A stretch of DNA of 64,000 nt. Origin: Todiramphus chloris collaris. Taxonomy: Eukaryota; Chordata; Aves; Coraciiformes; Alcedinidae. The notes under the pieces are model-generated. The model ran no database searches, was not told the DNA's origin, and saw only the letters and a program-made list of their open reading frames with translations. Both the position numbers and the translations under genes were made by a program. Every line of letters starts with the position of its first letter. Within the stretch, counting starts at the first letter, position 1. Of the stretch, positions 55,250 to 64,000 are shown piece after piece. The stretch lies in the NCBI GenBank assembly GCA_025345505.1, contig JANVCC010000012.1:382013-446012 (forward strand), given 5' to 3'.

Positions 55250-56880
55250 CTCTGGGTCGGAGTGAGTCCCATGTGTGGCAGGATGCCCAAGCCAGCTCCT
55301 CTACTCCAGCTCCTCACCCTTGCTGCTGCAGTGAGGTCGGCATTCTGAGGGCCTTGAGCAGCTCTAATCAGCCTCTCCCTTAGCCCAAACAGTCCCGTTA
55401 CCACAGGTCACTGGCTCCAGCCTGTGCTTGCCCTCTAGGGCTGCTTGGCTCAGCACCTTTGGGGGCACCATGCACCTTTCACCCATTGCAGATAAGGGAG
55501 ACAGACACCAAGCACTGTATCGCTCTGTGGATGGGGGGCTGAAGGTCCCTTTCCTCCAGCAATACCTCCCAGCACACGTCTCTTACCTCTCCCAGTGCAT
55601 CCAGGCTGAGGCAAGCTGACTCCTGGTACAATGGAAAGAGAAAAGGAAAAAAAAAAAGAGGAAAAATGGGTGCAACCACATATTTACTGCCTCAAATCTC
55701 CTTTTCATGTCACTGTGCTCACCCAGTCTGCAAAAACTGGCAGGGAAAGGATGTTCTCCCTGTCTAGGAGTGCTTCCAGTTTATAAGCACAGGGAGAATG
55801 TCTGGGGGCAGATAAGGGCTGGACAGACTGAAGGAGCTGGGCTGAGATAACGTGCAGGAGAACAGCCATCAGCAAACCCCTGCCAGGCTGCAAAGCATGA
55901 AAAGGTTTCAGCTCCGTGGAGCTGCCTCCAGGGCCAAACAATCCTGCACTGCACCAGAGATAGGAGAGGGACACATGCTGCCAGCCTTCAGGCATGGACA
56001 CATCCTTCCCCTCTGGGAAAAGGTCCAAAATCATGTATGTTCAAACTAGATTGCTTTGTTCTGCTGCCCTTTGCAACCCTGAGGTTAAAAATCACTGCTA
56101 AAAATAACTATGAGTGAGCATCCACCAGCACCTTCATCCAGGAAGGCTGCAGGAGCTGGTGGCAATTAGGATCAAGTGGTGTAAAGAGGTCAGAAAGGGT
56201 AAAAATGACCCCTCAGCAGGGTTGGATGCTTTTCCAAGCAGGCCAGCAGCTCATGTAGGACCTGCCATGTCTTGCACGCTCACAATGATCCACCCAGACA
56301 TAGGGACTGTAGCTCTCATATGGGTCCTACTAATTCTGTGGTGCTGGGAACAAAGTGCATCACAGGACAGAAGAGGTCTCCTTGGATGAAGTCACCAGGC
56401 TATACAAGCATCACAGCTGGACAAAAATCCATCCATGGAACAGAAAGAGCTCCCTAGCCCTCATCTAAAAAAGGGATGCAAGTGGTCACTGCTCTAAACA
56501 GTGGATGTAGAATGTGTCCATGACATGAGATGGTTGTTAAATCTCTGTGTTTGAATGTGCACAGGTGGGCAGGAGAGACCAATGCAGCTCTGCCCCTTCC
56601 TCTGAGGGATCCAGGTTTTGACTCCTTTTCTGTTTCCCCATGGCACTGTGGTTGGATGCAGTGTCATGCTCAGGATTGTTTCCTGTGGGAAATCACCTTG
56701 GAACTGGGTGTTTCTTTTCCCTTGTCCTTTCCCTTGGCGCTTGGAGGTCAGCTGCCCCAGGTCCTTCTGCTTGGTCCAACATGATACAAACATTTCTCCT
56801 CCTTCCCCATGTCTTTTGATTTCAACATTTCTCTTTGCATCTTGATCAACGTGCACTGAGCAAGTCTAAGCATTTCTGAG
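55250..56880. other. Intergenic sequence, nothing recognised
   Basis: No gene or named repeat supported; one A-rich run at about 55647-55658. Confidence 0.6.
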
Positions 56881-56884
56881 GAGG

Positions 56885-57405
56885 TGGGACCCCCCTGCAG
56901 TGTTGGGTCCAGCTCTGGAGTCCTCAGCACAGGAGAGACAGGGACCTGTTGGAGCGGGGCCAGAGGAGGCCACAGCAATGCTGGGAGGGCTGGAACCCCT
57001 CTGCTGGGAGGCCAGGCTGAGAGAGCTGGGGTTGTTCAGCCTGGAGAAGAGAAGGGCACAGGGAGATCTTCTTGTGGCCTTTCAGGATTTAAAGGGGCCT
57101 GTCAGAAAGATGGGGGCAATCTTTTTAGCAGGGCCTGTTGTGTCAGGACAAGGGGTGATGGTTTTAAACTAGAAGAGGGGAGATTCACATTTAAAAGAAG
57201 GAAGACATTTTTGATGCTGAGGGTGATGAGACCCTGTCCCAGGTTGCCCAGAGAGGTGGTCGATGCCCCATCCCTGGAAACATTCCAGGTGAGGTTGGCT
57301 GGGGCTCTGAGAAACCTTCTCTAGCTGCAGATGTCCCTGCTCCCTGCATGGGATTTGGACTAGGTGACCTTTAAAGGTACCTTCCAACCTAAGTTATTCT
57401 ATGAT
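56885..57405 (+). mobile_element. CR1 LINE 3' part, young-looking
   Basis: Starts within the phrase GACCCCCCTGCAGTGTTGGG and runs without large gaps to TTATTCTATGATTTG. It is closely similar to the copies at 32.7-33.2 kb and 35.8 kb, so the same subfamily. Confidence 0.93.
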
Positions 57406-60400
57406 TTGCCTGGTTCCCTTTCCCTTCAGCTCAGGAAGGATCTTGTTTGGTTCAACCATTCACCCAGTGCTGAGCCTTGTTTTCAAAGGACAACACAAGC
57501 ACTTAATGCCACAAAGGGCATCAGCTGGCGATTTCTGAATGTTTGGGGACAAGGGTTGGGATTATGCAGAGCTCTTTGCTGCCTACCGCTGAATTACAGT
57601 GACCTCCCACGATCGGCGATGGTGGGAGCACTGGGGAAATACCAGTGCCTTAGAAATAGTGCACACAAGTACACAAACAACACATGCAAAGCCAAGTATT
57701 TGTCCTTTCATGCTGCCCTGAGGAGAGTTTCTCCTGCAGATAGTGGAGCTCTCCTGGCCCTAAAGTGGGGTGAAGGGGAGGGGAAAAGGCAGAGGGGAAG
57801 AGAGGCTGGAAGGCAGCAGGCTGCCTGGGAAATAACAACAGGAGCAAACAACCAGCACCAGCATTTTAACCAGATCCTGAACACTGAACTCAGCTACTCC
57901 TCGTGATGTTTCCTAGGACACCAAGTCTTCTTCCTTGCTGGTTTTAATGGACTATTTTAATCAAGCATTAATGTGTGTTTGCTGATAGCTGCCACCTTTC
58001 TAACCGCAGCCAGTGGCAATGTAGTTGGGATATTTCAGTGTGCTTGCACTTGGGACATGATGCCAGTGAAGAACAAGAAATGGTAGTGGAATGTGGATCA
58101 AAATCCCCACTGTGCCCACCAAGGAGCCTGGAAAGAAGCAAAGGTGGTGCTTCACTGGCATCGCTAACAATGGGTATCCATCCAGTGGGTGGAGGGGAGC
58201 TGCTGGATTTGTTGATCTTGTCCCACTTTGCAAACTGGGAAGTGCTGAAGTTTCAGCTTTCTGGCCTCTGTGAGGACAAGGAATGCCTAGAAAATACTGG
58301 AGAAACTCTGGGATGAGAATATTAAATAGAGAAACAAATAACAGAACATGTATTAAAAGCTCTTGTGTTCTTGAAGGCAGCTGTATTTGATTTTGGAGAG
58401 GTCTGATGTTGGCTTTTGTAAGAAAATGGGTGCTCATCAGCACACTAGAGAGTTTCTGTGCAATGAATTACTTCTGAGCCTGTCAGTCCATTTGACCTGG
58501 AGGGAGGTGGAAATCTTAGAGGTAGTGATGCTCCCACCAGCATGTGGAAGTGGAAGGAGACAGACCCTGAATGAACTCTCCATGGGAGACAAGGCAGGGA
58601 GAAACCCCTATTAGATATCAGAGAATCCACTTGTGATGAAGCTTACAGCTTCTCCAGCTCCACAGGGAGCACATGAACTGGGCATTGCTGTAAGGCGTAT
58701 GGCTACCTGTCCCCTGTGTCCCTGCCAGCACAGCTAGAGATCCCACATTCCTTGTTTTCCTTCTCCTAGTTCCCTACAGTCTTGATCTTATAAGATGCTG
58801 GATCAGGGACTTAGGGTCTCATTCTGACTCTGCAACTCTACGACCTCAGGCACACCACTTCTGCCCCTTTCCACTTCTGCATCTGTGGTGACCTCGCTTG
58901 AGGAACAAAGCCTGGTAAGATGTGACCTCCCAGGTCAACCTGCCCTGGACTTCCTGTCCTGGTGGTCCCTGAGGCTTCCCAGCTGGCACAGCCCAGGCTG
59001 CCTGGTCCACAGCCAGGCAGAAGGACACACCTCATAATTGCCACGAGATCAGAAACCATTCCCTCTACATCCTCCTTCCTTCTGTGCCCTGGGGAATTTC
59101 CAGTTTTGCTTTCTCTCTGGAATACATTCAAAACCTCAGGGCACACAGAACAACAGCAAAGAGAAAGGCTCAAGGAAGGGGACAATATTTAGGGGAGAAA
59201 GGAAATGTTCCCATCTTCTGTTCTCCATGAAGTCAGAAAGCTGAGTGATTAGGAAAGGGGTTCATCTCTGAGGACTCCCAAGACATCCACATGGGATTTT
59301 TATCTCTTGAGGTGTGCTCAGCCAGGCAAGGAGTTCTCCATGGAAAAAAGAGGTCTGTCTGCATATCGGGGGCATCTGTAGGTCTCCATAACATTTTTGC
59401 ACCAAAAAAAGGGGCAATAACTTGGCTTAGGGGTGCAGAAATACCATCAAGCCAAATCATTTTGTACAGTTTTGCAACACAAGAAGTTGAGGCTGCTTCT
59501 CCTTATCTTTTCCTCTTCTTCTGTAGCTGCCATGCACAAGCTCCTGGTGCTGCTGCTGAGCTCTGAGCAGCCAAGTTGTGATGAACAGGGTCAGGGCAAG
59601 GTATTTGCTGTGCTGCGACAGTCTGACCGGCGACTCTCTGGGGCTCAGGCTGGGGAGTTAAAATGTCCTGGCCCACAGCCAGTTGCTCCAGGCAAAGCCA
59701 GAACAAATATTCCTCTTAGACTAATTAGACTGAGGCTATGTGTCAGGAAAGTCACTTTCTGCCCAGAGTCTGCTGGCTGGAACAGAGGTCCAGAGAGGTT
59801 GTCCCTGGAGGAGTGTGGTCAGAGGCCACTGTCATCCCTAAGCAGGGTGACCACACTGTCTCTACTGGGCAAAAATCCAAGCCCCAAGCTAGAAATGTAC
59901 ACAGAAACATGCTCCTTTCTGAGGAACCCTTCGGTTCCCTCCAACTCTGGTTGTTCCAGAACCTTGTATATGTCCCCTAGGATGACCAGTTCAGCCAGGC
60001 TCTCACTATCTCCACCAGCCTTGCCCTGGGAAGATGCTGATAATGGTGATATCTCCTTGACCCTGGCCTAGATCATGATGTATCTGAAAGGCCACTTTCT
60101 GCAACAACATTTCTTTTGAAACAATATAATGTCCTGTCTTGTGTTGAGACAGTCACAAGCAGAGCTGGTCCACTGGATGCATCTGCTGCAAAACGCTCTG
60201 GGCTTTTCCCTGAGGGGGTCCACAACAGTTCAACCTCTGTAAAAGCCTTTAAAGCTCACAGGTCCTGATATCCCTCCCGATATAGCCCCAAATTTTGTGA
60301 ATTGTCCTTGGAAAGGACAACTGCATGGCCAATCTATAGTGTTGTCTGTGCTTGGGCTTTATTTTGATGGGTTTGAGTTGGTGCAGGCTAAACCCTGCCT

Positions 60401-63400
60401 AGCCATGGTTAGCAAGTAGTATGGATTTAGCAGAGGAGATTGATTCAGTGACCATAAAGTATTTGCAGAATAGAAAAAAAACCCCAAACTCCTACTGCAA
60501 TGTTTAAGTGCAAAAAGGGAAATTACAGAGAAATCAGGAAGCTCCTCAAAATAAAGCAACTGAGCACAAGGATGAAATGTTTTCAGATGGAGTAGAAGTG
60601 GTCTGAGGATGCAGACACAAAGCACTCATTCAAAAAAGCTGTAAAAATGTTCCCCAGGGCAGTCAGAGTTAAGCAGCAGGGTGAAAAACGTCATTAGAAG
60701 AACAACAAAAAAAAAAAATCTCATGCAGAAGGTCTATGCCGTATTCAAAGGGGGAGGCACAGAGGAGGTCATGAACATGGCAAGATGAACGCAAAAACCC
60801 ATGCACTTGAGTGTGCATGGAAGATTTTAGAGAACAACTCACTAAAAGCTGAAAAATGAGGTAACAGGAACCAAAGCCCACAGTGAAGAGCTGCAGAGCT
60901 TCATGGTGTTGAATAAAATTCATTGTGCTGAATTGCATGGTGCCAGGGAGGTGCCAGCATCTCCTGTAAGCAGTCCCTGTCCTGCTGTCCCATAGGAAGA
61001 TGGGGTGGAACTGTGATGAGCCCCAAGGGGGGATTAAGATCTCCCCTGGTAATTATTCAGCTCTTTGTAGTTGTAAAAGATCTGTCCAAGACCCAAACTG
61101 CCATCACCAAGAGATGGAGCAGGGGGTGATGGCTGCTGTGCCTCATCCTCCATCACCCACCTGGTGTCCTACCTAGAGGAGGCAGGGCAATGCGTGGAGG
61201 TTATAAAAGTGGGAAAGTTTCCAAAGGCAGAGAATTTTTCCGGAGATTATGACATCAACCCCACCTCCATCTCACAAAGTCCTGTAGCCACAAAAGCAGG
61301 GTGTGATTCAGAGCAGGTATCATGTTGCTCATTCCTTACCACTGTCCCTTTTCCCAGCGGCCTCTGCCAGCAATGGGTCATTGGCGTTTATGTAAATATA
61401 TGTATAGAAAAAAAATGCACAACACGTTTAAAAGGAAATAAATATATATAACACATGTATTGCAACACATTGAAAAAGTATTACTGCTGTTACCAGGATA
61501 TCTTCAGATACCTGTAGGAAATCCCCCAGCAGGTAGGACATCTCTGGATGACAGGCTGTGAAATACAAAAGAGGCCCTTTGCGGTGGTATTAAACCATGT
61601 CGTTAAACCTGAGATTACCTGGGGTCAGTTTACATGGTGCAGGGTAAACATTTGCTCTTACTGGAAAAGGATTTCTTTATCTTTCCCTGCTTTGGTGAAT
61701 GCTTTATCTGCGGCAGAATGAAGTAACAAAGTCTTTCTCTTGCTTTTTTCCTCCTAAATCGGGTTTCTTACAGACGTCTAACTGATTCCTCCTCCCACAC
61801 AGGGTCGACGTCAAGCATGCATCCACCAGTTTCACAATAATCCCATTAACTCGCAACCGGACAAAACCCACAAATCCGGCTCAAGCGGCGAGGCTGGGGC
61901 AGGAGGTATTTTTCAACTGGGTGCTTGAACCAAAATTTGGGAGGAAAACATGATTCCGGTCAAAAGGAGGTCAAAGTGAATAGTTTCTGTTGGGGTTTTT
62001 TAACCCTTGCATATTTTTGTTCACTTACTTTAAAAAAAAGGTAAGCGGTTCTTTTTTTGAAAAAGTGTCTTTTTGAAATGAAAAGTCAAGTGCTTGGTAT
62101 CAGAAGAGGGGGAAGGGAAATACTTCTGTGCCTTCTGAACAAACAGAACTTCTGGAGTGCCATTTAAGAAGAAAATAACAAAAATCTCCAAAAATTATGA
62201 CATGTTCTAGGAGTTGAGTTATTACCCTCAGATATTTCCATCCTGAACTACTGTTGGTCTCTGAGCAGCAGAACAACTCTTCAGGGGAAATCTTTCTCTC
62301 CATCAAACCCTGGTTCTCTGCAGTTCTCATCTGGCATGACACAGCCTCCTTGGACATTGTTGGCTTGATCCAAGTCCCTGGGCTGTGAATGTGCAGTGAA
62401 TTATTGCACCATCGCTGGTATGGTTTGGACCTGGAATCCTTCAAAGCAGCTCTTTTTTGGGGTGCTCACCAGTGGGTTGGATGTGGCCACTTGTATCAGG
62501 GTGGTGAGGGAGTTACCCTATGGGATATGCACCCAGAAGATGGGTCCTGGACTGTCTCATGGACCAGAACAGCATAGCTAGGAGGGTAAGTATTTGCTTA
62601 TCCTGGCACCATTGCTTGTCCTAGGGCCAGGGTTCATGAAGCATCTTGAGCATCTCAAGAGTGCACATGAGCTCCCGGAGGGACCATCTCTTCCTTGGGT
62701 AGCAGGACCTTGTGCAGGTCATGGCCAACATTTTTCCAAGGACAGGCACCTAAACCAAGCACCTGATGGGCCAAAGCAGGCAGGAGGAGGGCCCCAAAAC
62801 ACCACACAACCTCATCAACCAGATCATCGAAGGACGGAACCTGAAGGGGTGAAGCTCTCTCCCTCCATCTACAGGCAACCAGGAGGAAGAACACCTGCTG
62901 CAAATTAATTTTTACATCAGCAGCTGCTTTCTGGAGGTGCCTGAGGAATTACTATAACTCAGGAGTCCTTTGCCAATAGGGACAAAAAAGGGAAATCATT
63001 TGGAGATGGGGAGGATTTCAACGCTACAAAGGGCTGTCATAAAGTGCTGCTTTTCCTCCAGGCTTCACACTGTAGAGAGGAGTCTTGCATCACCAGCCAG
63101 ATGCCAAAACACAGTGATGGGTTGCAACATCTGGGTAGTATTGCCTGGGAAGGCATGATGAATTTCTAGGAAGTGATCTGAGAAAGTCTGGATGAAGCTC
63201 AGGGCAGTGGGGTATTAATCACCATCTGGAACTAAGGCCAAGGGACACGGGCACTCACTGCTGCCCACAGCCCTGGCTGGAAGCATCATCCATATGGATG
63301 CCAGTCAATTCAGGCCCACAATCCCGAAAATTTCACCCCCACCAGAACTGTCATTACTCCCCACTCCTGACACATCACTCCAGGAGCTGACCACAGAGAG

Positions 63401-63890
63401 GTCCCCAAGACCAGACCACCCAGCCAGGAGCCCACAGCTCATTTGTGTAACGAAGAGCAGATGGGGAGGCATCAGCAGGGAGGCTGCTCCAGGGCTTTTG
63501 ATACTTCCTTGGCAAACCGCGGTGGTTTCTTGGATGCCTTCACAAAGCCGTAGTGTTCCAGACGGGATTTGCAGACAGCATCGGCGTGCAGATGGGTTTG
63601 GGAAAGATGACGTCAGTGATGGTGCAGTGAGAGAGATTCCCACCTACCTGCTGCCCCCATCGCGTTATTTTTAAGTCTCAGCCATGTGAGCTAATCCTGG
63701 GAGGATGCTGGAGGGGTGAGACATTGGCATACTGGCATCTTGCTGAGCACAGGGCCCCCGCCAGTGCTGTAGCGGCTTTTTGAGGGCAATTTGTGTCATT
63801 TAACAACTCCCAGATGGCTGGCCAGGATTTCTTGATCCCCACTAGAGAGGAAAAGGCATTTTTGGGTTATCCATCCATTGACTACCCTGA
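57406..63890. other. Intergenic sequence, no gene supported
   Basis: About 6.5 kb. No recognised gene. CpG-bearing patches occur at about 61780-61900 and 63520-63620; the second holds a perfect cAMP-response-type palindrome TGACGTCA at 63608-63615. The plus-strand frame at 59433-60071 has no family resemblance. Confidence 0.55.
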
Positions 63891-63894
63891 GATG

Positions 63895-64000
63895 CAGCTC
63901 TGGGGGGCATTGAGTCATGTCCAGGATGCTCTGAATATGCAGATAACCCTGTTCTGAGCAGGGGGTTGGACCTAAAGCCTCCGTGAATCCCTTTCCTAAT
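63895..64000 (+). mobile_element. CR1 LINE 3' fragment, cut by window end
   Basis: GTTCTGAGCAGGGGGTTGGA followed by CTAAAGCCTCCGTGAATCCC matches the diverged CR1 tail just before its end. Confidence 0.6.

Noticed and set aside
59433-60071. 212-codon plus-strand ORF with a leucine-rich start
   Set aside because: The leucine/serine stretch comes from T- and C-rich DNA; no motif, no promoter and no splice context support a gene.

Overview
The window is vertebrate nuclear DNA, almost certainly avian. It carries many CR1-type LINE tails ending in the bird-typical ATTCTGTGATTCTATGATT-like 3' end. It has short introns, many GC-rich minisatellites, and a receptor gene that reads like the bird P2Y3 / mammalian P2Y6 UDP receptor. 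It also contains two runs of N. I cannot name the species.

Left half (1-30.4 kb, minus strand): the 5' two thirds of ARHGEF17 (TEM4, a Rho guanine nucleotide exchange factor). A very large first coding exon (27078-30008, its 5' end lost in a 400-N gap) is followed by a 20.6-kb intron. Ten small exons (78-6463) then encode the DH domain and the PH-like module, and every junction keeps frame. The gene runs off the left edge before its C-terminal beta-propeller-like region. Intron 1 is unusual: about a third of it is independent minisatellite arrays with units of 17-49 bp. It also holds an 85-nt near-perfect AT-rich hairpin, several MEF2-type and homeodomain-type motifs, and a TATA-containing GC-rich segment with a 53-codon ORF. 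That ORF ends in a splice donor in the correct phase to join ARHGEF17 exon 2, so it is a candidate alternative promoter and first exon for a short isoform.

Middle (30.4-41.3 kb, minus strand): P2RY6 (bird P2Y3), with an intact 330-codon reading frame in one exon (34477-35469). Its acceptor is at 35530 and a polyadenylation signal lies at 34201-34206. A CpG/GC-box promoter with a non-coding first exon ending in a strong donor lies at about 41125. P2RY6 upstream of ARHGEF17 in the same orientation matches the order P2RY2-P2RY6-ARHGEF17 on human 11q13, which supports both calls.

Right third (41.3-64 kb): no protein-coding gene that I can support. It contains several CR1 fragments in both orientations separated by unique-looking sequence. 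P2RY2, expected further upstream on the same strand, is not seen and probably lies beyond the right edge.
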